A DNA stretch of 64,000 bases from JAGQRJ01 sp041402045. Lineage in GTDB: Bacteria > Planctomycetota > J058. Within the stretch, counting starts at the first letter, position 1; each line of letters starts with the position of its first letter. The stretch spans positions 13,767-77,766 of the forward strand of contig JAWKSZ010000033.1 of the NCBI GenBank assembly GCA_041402045.1, given 5' to 3'. Made by a program: the position numbers and the translations under genes. Positions 16,216 through 25,277 of the stretch are shown here, in pieces. The notes below the pieces were generated by a model that had not been told where the DNA came from, made no database searches, and saw only the letters and a list, made by a program, of their open reading frames with translations.

Positions 16216-18639
16216 GTGCCGGACTGGGAGCAGCTGCTCGAGGCGATCGACGACGCCCGGCCGCCCGAGCTCGCGGGCTACGCGGTCGAGGGGTTGATCG
16301 GCGAACGGGGCCAGAGCGCGGTGTTCCGCGGACGCGACCCTCAGGGCCGGCCCGTGGCGATCAAGCGCTGGAAGGTCGCGAGCCCGCGCGCCGAGCGGGA
16401 GGTCCAGGCCCTGGCCCGGGTCCAGCACCCCGGCGTCGTGCGCGTGCGCGAGCTGGCCACCGACGCGGCGACGGGGCTCCCCTGCGTGGTCATGGAGCTC
16501 GTCGACGGCCGCCCGCTCCTCGCCGCCGCCCCGCGGCTCGAGCCCGCGGACGCGGTCGAGGTCGCGCGGCGGGTGGCGCTGGCGCTGGAGGCGGTCCACG
16601 CCCAGGGCCTCGTGCACCGGGACGTGAAGCCCGACAACGTGCTCCTCACCTCGGCCGGCCCGGTGCTCGTGGACTTCGGGGTGGTCAAGGAGCTCGCGCC
16701 GCCGCCGGACCTGCGGACCACGCGCACCAACGCCCCCGCCCCGGGCACGCGGCCCTACATGGCGCCGGAGCAGCTCGACCCGAGCGCGGCCGCGTCGGCC
16801 CCGCGAGCGACCTCCACGCGCTGGGGTCACGCTCTATCAGTGCCTGACCGGGGCGCTGCCCTTCGAGGCCCGACGCGCTCTACGAGCGCCGACCCGCGAC
16901 GTGTGGCGGGCGCCAGCGCCCGGGGCCCGGGTCGCGGGGGTCGACCCCGCGCTGCGCGCGCGGGTCAGCGCGTGCCTGGCCTTCGCGCCCGAGGGGCGCC
17001 CCGACTCGGCCGCGGCCCTCGCTGCGGCGCTGGGCGCGTGGCGTCGGCGTCGCGCGCGGCCCTGGCGCGGCGCGCTCCTGGGGCTCGGCGGCGTCGCGGC
17101 CCTCACGGCGGCGGCGGTGTGGAGCGCCGGGGAGCCCCCCGCGCCAGCGCCCGTCGCCGCGGTCGCCGCGCTGCACACGCTGACCCTCCAACCGGGTCCC
17201 CTCGAGGGGCGCGACACCTACGTGGACGGCGTGGGCTGGTACCGCAACGACAACTTCGGCGCGGAGCAGGCGCTGCGGGTGGGGCACCGCCCGCCCCAGA
17301 GCGGGCAGACCGGCGAGCAGCGCGGGTTCCTGGCCTTCGACCTCACGCGCCTGCCCGCGGGCGCCGAGGTCGAGGCCGCGACCCTGACCCTCACCTGCAT
17401 TCAGTCGCTCTACCTGGACGAGGCGTCGACCCTCGAGGTGCACGCCGTGCGCGAGAGCGGCGCGCGCACGCCCTGGCGCGAGGGCACCGGGCTCCACGAC
17501 GCGCTGCTCGACGGCGTGGCCTGGAGCGGGACCTTCGCCGGCCAGGGGAGCGACCCGCGGACCGCGAGCGCGCGCCCCGAGCTCGACCCGCCGGACGTGG
17601 AGCCCGCGGCCCTCGACCGCGCCACGGTCCGGCCCTTCGCCGGGGAACCCTTCACGGTCACGCTCGACGTGAGCCCCGCGGTGCGCGCCTGGCAGCGAGA
17701 CCCCGCGTCCAACCTCGGCTTGCGCCTGGCCCTCGCCGCGGAGGACCGCACGTCGGGCTGCAAGGTCTTCGCCACCAGCGACGCGGTGGACCCCGCGGCG
17801 CGTCCGCGGCTGGAGGTGCGCTACCGCGGCGCGCCGGCGGCGTCGGCGCCCGACCTCGCCCAGCAGCGCGCGCGCGCGCGAGCGGCGGCGCGGCGTCTGC
17901 TCGCCGACGCCGAGGCGGAGGCCTCCCGCGGCGCCTGGGATCGCGCGCTCCAGGCCTGCACCCGCGCGATCGAGGCCGCGCCGTTCTGGGGGGCGCCGTT
18001 CTTGGCGCGGGCGGGCTGCGCCGAGCGCCTGGGGCTCCCGGCCCTGGCCCGGCTCGACGCGGGCCGCGCGGTGGGCTGCCTCGAGCCCGCGCTCGGTCCG
18101 CCGGCCTACGCCGCGGTGGCCCGGCTCGGGCTCGGGCTCGAGAACCCACTGGTGCGGCGTCAGGCCCTGGGCGCGCTGACCCTGCTCGCCCTCTCCCAGC
18201 GCATGGACCCCGAGGTGAGCGCGCTCTATCAGGGCGCGGCGCGGCTGGGGGTGTTCGCCCCGGACGCGCCGGCGAGCTGGGCGCCCTACGCCGAGGGCCA
18301 GCTCCTGACCCTCGAGGCCAGCCGCGCCCGCGCCCCCGAGGCCGGCGCCGACGTCCTGTTCGTGCTCGCGCTGCTGCGCGCCGCGCGCGGCGCTCCGGAG
18401 GCCGCGGCGGACTACGCCCGCGCCTGCGCCGCGGACCCCGGGCACTCGCTGGCGGGGATCGACCCGCCGCTGGGCCCCGGGGAGGTGCGCCTGCTCGAGA
18501 CCCCGCCCGCTGCGCCGACTGGACGCGCGCCTTGCTCGCCGTCGGCCAGGTGACCGCGGCCCGCGCCGAGCTGGCCGCCGCGCGTCGCGTGGCCCGAGGA
18601 TCCGAGCTGCGCGCGCTGGCGGCGTGCCTCGGGGACTGA
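16216..18639 (+). CDS. Ser/Thr protein kinase with DNRLRE-like and TPR regions (frameshifted)
   Basis: The kinase domain follows the GTG at 16216, which sits behind GGGGAGG. It has the glycine-rich loop GLIGERGQSAVFRG, AIKRW (ATP Lys), the catalytic HRDVKPDN, a DFG motif (LVDFGVV) and GTRPYMAPEQ. A membrane helix (LLGLGGVAALTAAAVW) leads to an extracytoplasmic part with RDTYVDGVGW, QRGFLAFDLTRLP and AEVEAATLTLT, which resembles DNRLRE carbohydrate-binding-like domains. A TPR-like helical tail follows. About three indels at 16800-16900 (between APEQ and the C-lobe) and one near 18510 split the frame; correcting them restores a kinase C-lobe (SDLHALG, TLYQCLTGALPFE). It probably senses an envelope signal. 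The divergent sigma-like gene is the obvious candidate target. Confidence 0.8.
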   Translation: MPDWEQLLEAIDDARPPELAGYAVEGLIGERGQSAVFRGRDPQGRPVAIKRWKVASPRAEREVQALARVQHPGVVRVRELATDAATGLPCVVMELVDGRPLLAAAPRLEPADAVEVARRVALALEAVHAQGLVHRDVKPDNVLLTSAGPVLVDFGVVKELAPPPDLRTTRTNAPAPGTRPYMAPEQLDPSAAASAPRATSTRWGHALSVPDRGAALRGPTRSTSADPRRVAGASARGPGRGGRPRAARAGQRVPGLRARGAPRLGRGPRCGAGRVASASRAALARRAPGARRRRGPHGGGGVERRGAPRASARRRGRRAAHADPPTGSPRGARHLRGRRGLVPQRQLRRGAGAAGGAPPAPERADRRAARVPGLRPHAPARGRRGRGRDPDPHLHSVALPGRGVDPRGARRARERRAHALARGHRAPRRAARRRGLERDLRRPGERPADRERAPRARPAGRGARGPRPRHGPALRRGTLHGHARREPRGARLAARPRVQPRLAPGPRRGGPHVGLQGLRHQRRGGPRGASAAGGALPRRAGGVGARPRPAARARASGGAASARRRRGGGLPRRLGSRAPGLHPRDRGRAVLGGAVLGAGGLRRAPGAPGPGPARRGPRGGLPRARARSAGLRRGGPARARAREPTGAASGPGRADPARPLPAHGPRGERALSGRGAAGGVRPGRAGELGALRRGPAPDPRGQPRPRPRGRRRRPVRARAAARRARRSGGRGGLRPRLRRGPRALAGGDRPAAGPRGGAPARDPARCADWTRALLAVGQVTAARAELAAARRVARGSELRALAACLGD

Positions 18640-18640
18640 G

Positions 18641-20195
18641 TCAGTCGAGGTTCGCGGCGCGCATGCGCAGGGTCCGGGGGCACGGGGTCGGGCCGGTCCC
18701 AGGCCAGGGTCAGCCGATCGCCTTCGAGGTGCATGCGCCGCAGGACCACGGGTAGAGGATCGCCTCGCCGTCGGCGCCGGCGACGATCACCCGGATCCAG
18801 AGCTCGGAGTGGTCGACCTTGTAAGGCTCCTGCTCGGCCGCGTCCCAGCGCCAGGCGACGACCCGGTGGAACGCGTCCTGGGGAAAGCGCACGGCGAGCA
18901 CGCGCTCCTTTGCGAAGTGCTCGCTCCACTGCGTGCGGGCGAAGGCCTCGAGCTCGGCCTGGTCCCCGCCGACGTAGGCGTTCCTGGGGGCGCGGGTGTC
19001 GTCCACGATCGCCTCGGCCAACTGGCCCATGGCCGCCTGGACCTCGCGCTCGAGGGCGCTGGCGTTCGCCGCGAGCCCGCCCTCGCCTCCGATCAGCTGC
19101 ACCAGGTGCGCCACGTGGCGCACTTGGGCCAGGTCTTGTTCAGCGGGCTCTCGGGGTGCACGAAGGCGCGGTGATCCTTGGCCGCGACCGCCGCCTCGAC
19201 CTGGGCGCGGACCTCGGCCACGAGGGCTCGAGGTGCGCCGCGGCGCCGCGGACGAAGCCCTCGAAGCGGGCCACGTAGGCGGGGAACTGGTATTGCCCGT
19301 CGTTGAGCACGAAGGTCAGGTCGTTGGGTCGGCCGCCCTTGAGCGGGGCGTATTTCTCGACGAGGGCCGGCCACTGAGCGCGGACCACGGCGAACTGCCG
19401 CGCGGCCTCTTCCGCCTCGCCCAGGTGCGGGGTGCGGAAGGGACGGCGCAGGTAGCCGGCCTGGTAGTCGATCAACCCGCAGTGCACGATCGCGCGGTAG
19501 AGCGCCTGGGCGCGGGCCAGGTCCCCGGGGTACTCGGGCGCGGCGAGCAGCGCTGCGCGCTGGGCCTCGCGGGCCTGAGCCTGGGCCTGCGCCGCCTCGA
19601 GGTCCGAGCCCATGCCCGCGAGCTGCTCGCGGAGCTGCTCGAGCTGACTGAGGAGCATAGCGACCAGGGTGTTCTCGGCCGGCAGCTCGGCGAGCTTCTC
19701 CTGGGCCTGGTCGAGCTTCTTCTGGAAGCGCTCGGCCACCCGGTCGTTGAAGGTGTACTTGCCGTCCACGCCGTAGTGCCCGAGCTCGGTGCCGAGGTTC
19801 TCGAGCAGGGTCGCCGCGTGGTTGAGCTTGCCGGCGGCCTTGCCGTCGAGCCCGCTGCGGGCGCCGAGGCTGCCGCGCTCTTCGACCAGCCGCGCCAGGC
19901 GCTCGCGGGCCGCCGCGATCCGCCCCAGCGCCGCGGCCACCTCGGGGTGTTCGCCGGGGAGCTCCTGGAGCTTGGCCTCCGCGCCCGCGAGCTTGTCCGC
20001 CGCGCGCTCGCCCACCGAGTCGCTGTAGTTGCGCTCGCCGGCTTCGTAGGGGCCGAGGTCCTCCTCGATCCCGCTCACGGTCTTCAGCGCGCGCTCCAAC
20101 GCGCGCGCTGCTTTGCTGTCGAGGTCCTGGGCCGAGGTCATGCACGCGCTCGCGATCAGCGCGAGCGCGGCGCCGAGCCACACCTGTTGGGTCAC
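18641..20195 (-). CDS. Unrecognised exported coiled-coil protein (frameshifted)
   Basis: From a GTG at 20195 the protein has a signal sequence ending ALIASAC, possibly a lipoprotein site, and then long helical segments (LERALKTVSGIEEDLG, LEQLREQLAGM). A more compact C-terminal half follows (YQAGYLRRPFRTPHLG, DAFHRVVAWRWDAAEQEPYKVDH, ELWIRVIVAG). Frame changes near 19220, 19130 and 18710 divide it. The last segment reads MHLEGDRLTLAWDRP and ends RMRAANLD at 18641. Corrected length is about 515 residues. The stop lies two bases from the convergent kinase stop. I do not recognise the family. Confidence 0.6.
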
Positions 20196-20273
20196 CGGTA
20201 CGCGCTCCTGGGGTTGGGGTCCAGGAGTGCTTTGTCGGCGCCCGCCGCCGTGGACGGACCTTTCTTGGTTTTT

Positions 20274-20903
20274 TTAGGCCGCGCGACGCTCGACGCGGGG
20301 AGCGCTCGGCGCCGCGGGGGTCAGGGCGCGCCCCAGGTCGAAGTAGGTGAGGAAGTCGCTCGAGGTCGCGAGGCCCCAGCGGACCTTGGTGCGCAGCAGG
20401 CGGCGGCCCTCCCGGGCGAACTGGGGGGTGCAGGTGCCCCAGGGCGCCGGGGTCCCGGCGCCGCCGGCGGCCAGCTCGCCCACGAGGCGCGCGAGCTCGA
20501 TCCGGTGCAGGGTGGCGAGGGTCGCGTAGCGCTGGCGGCCCGACTCGCCCAGCTCCCGGCGCCACCAGGCGCGGCGCAGGCGTCCGAGCTCCTCCCGCAG
20601 CAGGCACAGCCCGCTGAGGCCAGCCCGCAGCCGCAGCTCGACCTTGGCCAGCTTCTTGCCGCGGGCGCGGTCCTCGGCGGTGCCCTGCCCGGCGCGCAGC
20701 CGCGCGGCAAGCTCGGTCAGGGTCTGGCGCAGGGCGCGCTGCTGGCGCAGCAGCTGGCGCTCGAGGGTGCTGAGGGCCATGCGCCGCTTGCGCACGCCTG
20801 GCCGCACCGACGTGGTGGGGGCGGGGGCAGCGTCGTCCTCGATCCGCCCGAAGGCGGAGCAGAGGGCCTCAGGAGTGCGGCGGGTGAGGGTGGCAGCGGT
20901 CAT
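20274..20903 (-). CDS. Hypothetical Arg/Leu-rich helical protein
   Basis: This 209-residue protein starts at the ATG at 20903 behind a GGAAGGA ribosome binding site. The middle is a long basic helical region (LERQLLRQQRALRQTLTELA, KKLAKVELRLRAGLSGL, LRRAWWRRELGESGRQRYAT), with a Cys/Trp-containing patch near the end (PWGTCTPQFAREGRRLL). No signal peptide or membrane segment is evident. I do not recognise the family. Strong basicity could suit nucleic acid binding, but there is no motif to support it. It is followed by an A-rich minus-strand stretch and then the upstream region of the coiled-coil gene. Confidence 0.5.
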   Translation of the reverse strand: MTAATLTRRTPEALCSAFGRIEDDAAPAPTTSVRPGVRKRRMALSTLERQLLRQQRALRQTLTELAARLRAGQGTAEDRARGKKLAKVELRLRAGLSGLCLLREELGRLRRAWWRRELGESGRQRYATLATLHRIELARLVGELAAGGAGTPAPWGTCTPQFAREGRRLLRTKVRWGLATSSDFLTYFDLGRALTPAAPSAPRVERRAA

Positions 20904-21049
20904 GGCGAGTGTCCTTCCACTCGACCTACGGCTCGCGTCCGCCGGATGGCTCACTTTGCCTGGAAGTTTCTCGGCGGGCGTTGTGCGGATTGGACTTAAG
21001 GAGAAGCCCCCCTCGCTCCGAGCGGGGATCAAGGGTCAACCCGGCCAAC

Positions 21050-21170
21050 TGAGCGGGGGCGGGTCGTGGCGCGGTTGAGCGAGGGCGGGCCCTGGCGCGG
21101 CTGAGCGGGGGCGGGCCGTGGCGCGGTTGAGCGAGGGCGGGCCCTGGCGCGGCTGAGCGGGGGCGGGCAG
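21050..21170. repeat. 26-bp tandem repeat, about 4.7 copies
   Basis: TGAGCG-rich units start at 21050, 21076, 21102, 21128 and 21154, exactly 26 bases apart. They alternate TGAGCGGGGGCGGG and TGAGCGAGGGCGGG followed by GTGGCGCGG or CCTGGCGCGG, so the higher-order period is 52. Confidence 0.85.
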
Positions 21171-21449
21171 ATGTCTTTGAACCGCCGAGGCGCCGAGACC
21201 GCAGAGGGTATGCAGAGGGCGGCGAGGCCACAGGCTCGCCCACAGGCTTCGCTGGTTCGACGTCGTGTGGGGGATTCGATTTTCTACCGCCAAGGACGCC
21301 AAGCCCGCCAAGGCTCCGCCAGTGCCTCGTCGTTCGGTCCGGAGCCAAGGAGGAGTAAGGGGCTCCGCGCACGCGAAGGCGCCGCGACCTGGACCCTCCG
21401 TCGACCCAGCCTGCCCGGGCGTCGCCGGGCCGGCGAGCGGCGTGGCGCA

Positions 21450-21610
21450 GCCGGTGCGCAGCATGAGCGGGCGCAGCCCGCGAATGTCCCGCGCGAAGCG
21501 CGGGACGAGGCCCGTCTGCGGGCCGCGCAGCCGGTTCAGCCGGTGCACAGCATGAGCGGGCGCAGCCCGCGAATGTCCCGCGCGGCGCGGGACGGGCCCG
21601 TCTGCGGGCC
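21450..21610. repeat. Two direct copies of a hairpin-bearing 72-75 bp unit
   Basis: Copies 21450-21524 and 21539-21610 share GCCGGTG, CAGCATGAGCGGGCGCAGCC and CGCGAATGTCCCGCGCG. Each contains a GTCCCGCG hairpin closing with CGCGGGAC and a second small hairpin, GCCCGTCTGCGGGC. The second copy has a shorter loop. This is compatible with a REP-like or structured-RNA repeat. Confidence 0.7.
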
Positions 21611-21721
21611 TCCCGCCGAGCGGGCGCGGCCCGCGAGGCTCCTGTGGGTGAGGGGGGAGGGGCTTGCCCCGGGTCCGAGGGGGCATGGGACAGGCCCCCA
21701 GAAACAAGCACTCCCTCGCTC

Positions 21722-21780
21722 CCTTTCTGGGCGATCAGGCGGTGGGGGCTCCTCGAGCCCCACCGCCTGGTCGCAGAAAG
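21722..21780 (-). terminator. Long imperfect hairpin downstream of kelch lipoprotein gene
   Basis: CAGGCGGTGGGGGCT pairs with AGCCCCACCGCCTG (one bulged G) around a five-base loop, and flanking CTTTCTG and CAGAAAG extend the stem. It lies about 60 bases past the kelch gene stop on the minus strand and is the best terminator candidate for it. Confidence 0.5.
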
Positions 21781-21840
21781 GCGAAGGGAGCACGCAGCTG
21801 CGCGCTCCCTCGCTCTAGGGTTGGTTCCGCTCGGGGAAGC

Positions 21841-24800
21841 CTAGGGAATGACGAACAGCTCGCTCTCGCCCACCGCGGTGCCGTTCATGCCGGTGAGCGT
21901 GGTGCCGCCGTTGAAGCCGCCGATCACCAGGGCCTTGCTGCCCAGGGCGACGACGCGGTGGCTGCGGCGAGCCATGCCGAGCTGATACTGCTCGGTCACG
22001 TTGAACTGCGCCCGATAGATCTCGCCGGAGGCTACCTCGGTCATGGCCTGAGCCTGATAGTCGAGGGCGATTCCGCCGACCACCAGCACGTCGTCACCGA
22101 GGGCCACCGCCGCGGCGCGGCTGCGGGCCTGGGCGAGGTTGCCCACGGCGGTGAAGGTGTTGGTGGTCATGTCCAGGCGCTCGACGGAGGTCAGGGTCTG
22201 GGCCCCGGTGTCGCCGCCGAAGACGAGCAGGTCACCGCTCGCGAGGACCGACGAGGCGTGCCAGCGACGGTTCTCGTTGAGGGCCGCCCCGGCGCCGAAG
22301 GCGCCGGCCTGCATGTCGAAGGTCTCGCTGTCCGGCGCCATGTAGAGCGCGACGTTGGGGTTCTGCTGGGTGGCCGCGTAGAGCTGGCCGCCCACGAACA
22401 CCACGCTGCCGCCGACCACGTCCGCCGAGCCCTGCTGGCGCGGGAGGGTCATGGTCGTGCCCTGCATGGGGACGAAGGTCCCGGTCGCGGGGTCGTAGAG
22501 CTCGGCGAGGGGCAGGGTCCCGCCCTGGCCCTGGTTCACCGCCGCGTTGTAGCCGCCGGCGATCAGCACCTGCCCGTTGGCGAGGAGGGTCGCGTAGTGG
22601 TTACGGCGCGGGGCGTTGAGCTGACCGGCGAAGGTGAAGGCGTTGGTGGTGGGGTCGAACAGGAAGGCCGAGGCGAGGTCGGCGACCACCGCGTTGCCCG
22701 TGGCCGCGTCGAAGCGCTCGACGCCCACGCCGCCCACGATCAGCACCTGACCGTTCGCGAGCTTGGTCGCGGTGTGGTCGAGGCGCGCGGTAGCGAAGGG
22801 GCCGTTGGGGCCTTGCAGCGCCATGTAGCCGCCGGGGTTGCCGCCGAGGCTGGGGTCGCTGACGTTGGTCCAGGCGCCGCCGTCGTAGATCTCGCTCTGG
22901 ACGACGAAGCCCTGGTTGTCGGTCACGCCGCCGACCACGAGCACGCGCCCGTCGTCGAGCACCGTCGCGGTGTGCAGTCCGCGGGCGGTGTTCAGCGCCC
23001 CGGCCATTTGGAACCCGGCGGTGAGGCTGGTCTCCACGTCGACCTGGTTCGTCGGCATCGTCGCGCCGCCGGCCCAGCTGAAGGTCGTGGTGGCCAGGAC
23101 GTTCATGCCGCTCGAGCTGCCCGCGCCGACCTGCTGGTCGTTGAACTGGCCGCTGAGCTTGAACACGGGGTTCATGCCCAGGGTGATCGTGACCTGGGTC
23201 GGCTGGGGGCCCATGACGTAGCTGGCGCCCTGGCCGAAGCTGTCGCCCTGGACCGGGAGGCCGAACTCGCCCGCGGGGTCGAGGACCGGGGCCGGGACGG
23301 GGAGGATCGTCACGCCGCCCATGACCTCGCGGTCGAAGGTCACGGTCAGGGTGTCGCCCATGGAGGCGTCGTAGGACTGGTCCGCGTCGTCGAACATGAC
23401 CGAGGCGATCGCCGCCATGCCCGCGGGAGCGGCGGGGGTGGCGTCGACGATCACGTCGTAGGTGCCGGCGGCCGCGGTCGCGTCCTTGTGCTTGACCGAC
23501 ACGTAGTAGGTCGCGGTGGCCGCGGCCTGGTAGCTGACGAAGGACACGCCGCCCGGCAGGTTCGGGTCGTCGTCGTTCTGGTCGATCACGGTGCTGCCGT
23601 CGCTGTCGATCAGGGTCAGGACGGTGTCCATGCCCGCCTGGAGGTTGGCGGTGCGGAAGGCGTAGGTGGTGCCCATTTGCAGGTCGACCACGAACCAGTC
23701 CTCGTCGGCGGCAGACTCGATCACGCCGCTGATCGTGCCGGTGTTGCCGGCGAGCACGAGGGGCGAGCCGGTGCCCGCGTCGTTGCCGTGGTCGTCGGCC
23801 GGGGGAGGCGGCGGGGTGGTGCCCGGCATGCCGGCGACCATGACGTCGTACTCACCGCCCGCTTGGGTGGGGTCGATGTGGATCACGGCCAGGTAGTAGG
23901 TCCCGTCGGCGGGCGGGGTGAAGCGCATGGTCGGGTCGTTGGGAACCCGCGACGTGAGGGTCGAGCCCGCGGGCTGGGTCGCGTCGTCGTCGTTCTGGTC
24001 GATCAGGGTCGTCCCGTCCGGGGCGAACAGGCCGAGCACGGTGTCCATGGCGAGCTGCAGGTTGCTGGTGGTGAACTCGTAGTCCTGCGAAGCCATGAGG
24101 TCGATCGAGAACCAGTCGACGTCGCCAGGGGTCTCGATCTTGCCGGTGAGGGGCATGCCCATTTGCAGCGGGCTGGCCGAGGCCGCGTCGTTGCCGTGGT
24201 CGTCCGCCGGGGTGGCAGGGGTGCCGGGGGTCCCTGGCGTGCCGGGGGTCCCAGGCGTGCCCGGGGTCCCAGGGGTGCCGGGGGTCCCAGGCGTGCCGGG
24301 CGTGCCCGGGGTCCCAGGGGTTCCAGGCGTCGGCGTGCCGGGGGTCCCAGGCGTGCCGGGGGTCCCAGGCGTGCCGGGGGTCCCTGGCGTGCCGGGGTTA
24401 CCCGGGTTCGCCGGGTTCGGCTGGCCGGGGTTGCTCCCGGGGCCGATCGGGGTCGCCGTCTGGCTGACCGCGGTCGCGATCAGGGTGTAGGTCCCGGTCG
24501 CGGCGGGGTCCTTGAGCAGGACCTGCACGTAGTAGGTGCCGTCGCTGGCCGCGTTGTAGGCGATCAGAGAGGCCAGCACGTTGGTGGTGGCGTTGTCGTT
24601 CTCGTCGAGCACGCTCATGCCGTCGGTGTCGATCAGACGCACGACGGTGTCCACGCCGGGGGCGAGGTTGGTGGTCTCGAACTCGTAGTCCTGACCCTGA
24701 GTCAGGTCGACGGCGAACCAGTCGACGTCGCCGCCGGCGTCCACGGTGCCGGTCGCCACGGCGCCCACGCTGGGCGGCGCGCCGAGCGTGGTCGCGGACG

Positions 24801-24951
24801 CCGCGTCGTTGCCGTGGTCGTCTTGCGCGGACGAGGTGACGGCGGCCGTGGTGGTCGAGCTCTTCTTGCTGCTCTTCCCACCGCCGCAACCCACGGCGAG
24901 GGGCAAGAGAGCCAGGGCCACGAGGCCCAGTCGGGTCGAAACGTTGAACAT
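21841..24951 (-). CDS. Large lipoprotein with three PPC domains, Gly-Thr-Pro linker and kelch propeller
   Basis: The 1036-residue product starts at the ATG at 24951. The signal peptide LGLVALALLPLAVGCGGG carries a lipobox (AVGC). Three pre-peptidase C-terminal (PPC) domains follow, each opening DDHGNDA and containing DVDWF or DEDWF and GTYYV or GTYYL. The first two are separated by a GTP tripeptide linker of about 60 residues. Then comes an Ig-like strand region (DTLTVTFDREVMGG) and about seven kelch motifs (HTATVLDDGRVLVVGG, HTATKLANGQVLIVGG, HYATLLANGQVLIAGG and others), enough for one beta-propeller. It probably displays adhesive or polysaccharide-binding domains on the cell surface. The linker DNA is an 18-bp-like repeat (24217-24400) and may vary in length. 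Confidence 0.92.
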   Translation of the reverse strand: MFNVSTRLGLVALALLPLAVGCGGGKSSKKSSTTTAAVTSSAQDDHGNDAASATTLGAPPSVGAVATGTVDAGGDVDWFAVDLTQGQDYEFETTNLAPGVDTVVRLIDTDGMSVLDENDNATTNVLASLIAYNAASDGTYYVQVLLKDPAATGTYTLIATAVSQTATPIGPGSNPGQPNPANPGNPGTPGTPGTPGTPGTPGTPGTPTPGTPGTPGTPGTPGTPGTPGTPGTPGTPGTPGTPGTPATPADDHGNDAASASPLQMGMPLTGKIETPGDVDWFSIDLMASQDYEFTTSNLQLAMDTVLGLFAPDGTTLIDQNDDDATQPAGSTLTSRVPNDPTMRFTPPADGTYYLAVIHIDPTQAGGEYDVMVAGMPGTTPPPPPADDHGNDAGTGSPLVLAGNTGTISGVIESAADEDWFVVDLQMGTTYAFRTANLQAGMDTVLTLIDSDGSTVIDQNDDDPNLPGGVSFVSYQAAATATYYVSVKHKDATAAAGTYDVIVDATPAAPAGMAAIASVMFDDADQSYDASMGDTLTVTFDREVMGGVTILPVPAPVLDPAGEFGLPVQGDSFGQGASYVMGPQPTQVTITLGMNPVFKLSGQFNDQQVGAGSSSGMNVLATTTFSWAGGATMPTNQVDVETSLTAGFQMAGALNTARGLHTATVLDDGRVLVVGGVTDNQGFVVQSEIYDGGAWTNVSDPSLGGNPGGYMALQGPNGPFATARLDHTATKLANGQVLIVGGVGVERFDAATGNAVVADLASAFLFDPTTNAFTFAGQLNAPRRNHYATLLANGQVLIAGGYNAAVNQGQGGTLPLAELYDPATGTFVPMQGTTMTLPRQQGSADVVGGSVVFVGGQLYAATQQNPNVALYMAPDSETFDMQAGAFGAGAALNENRRWHASSVLASGDLLVFGGDTGAQTLTSVERLDMTTNTFTAVGNLAQARSRAAAVALGDDVLVVGGIALDYQAQAMTEVASGEIYRAQFNVTEQYQLGMARRSHRVVALGSKALVIGGFNGGTTLTGMNGTAVGESELFVIP

Positions 24952-25277
24952 GCAGGGTCTCCCAATCTGATCAGGAGCCACTCGCGCAAGCCCGGTGCCG
25001 CCGGTGAGCGCTTGCCGAACAAGGGGTTAGTGCCAAACCGAGGCGTGTCCATCGTGCACGGTTCCCAGATCTCGTTCCCAGATCTGGGTGCCTGCCGCCG
25101 CTCGGCCACACCTCCGGCGGCTGAATACAATTCCCTTACACTCAGTAACTTCTGACGCTGCGTGCCCGAATCCGGGGGCAGGCGGGGTCGAAGTCGCGTC
25201 GCAGGCGGCGGAAGCCGAGCCGACGCTCCCGATCGCGCGCGGGACGCCAGGACGGCTTATCCCACAACGTCTCGCTC
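24952..25277. other. Intergenic region upstream of kelch gene
   Basis: No gene is supported in 326 bases. It is less GC-rich near 25100-25160 (ATACAATTCCCTTACACTC), a plausible promoter area for the minus-strand kelch gene, and holds the palindrome described separately. Confidence 0.6.
25062..25088. promoter_or_regulatory. Direct repeat ending in a 12-bp palindrome, candidate operator
   Basis: TTCCCAGATCT occurs at 25062-25072 and again at 25075-25085. The second copy runs into the perfect palindrome CCCAGATCTGGG (25077-25088). It lies about 110-140 bases upstream of the kelch gene start. Confidence 0.35.

Larger units (their letters stand above)
20904..21840. other. 937-base non-coding island rich in repeats
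   Basis: No gene is supported on either strand. It contains a 26-bp tandem repeat (21050-21170), a dispersed repeat head matching the MITE-like element at 4529 (21166-21208), a CCGCCAAGGACGCCAAG-type repeat near 21286-21316, two direct copies of a hairpin-bearing 72-75 bp unit (21450-21610) and a long hairpin (21722-21780). Confidence 0.75.

Noticed and set aside
24217..24400. Intergenic minisatellite
   Set aside because: The repeat is inside the lipoprotein reading frame and translates as an uninterrupted Gly-Thr-Pro linker.
21664..25155. Long plus-strand open frame of about 1160 codons
   Set aside because: Antisense to the PPC/kelch lipoprotein, whose signal peptide and domains are unambiguous.
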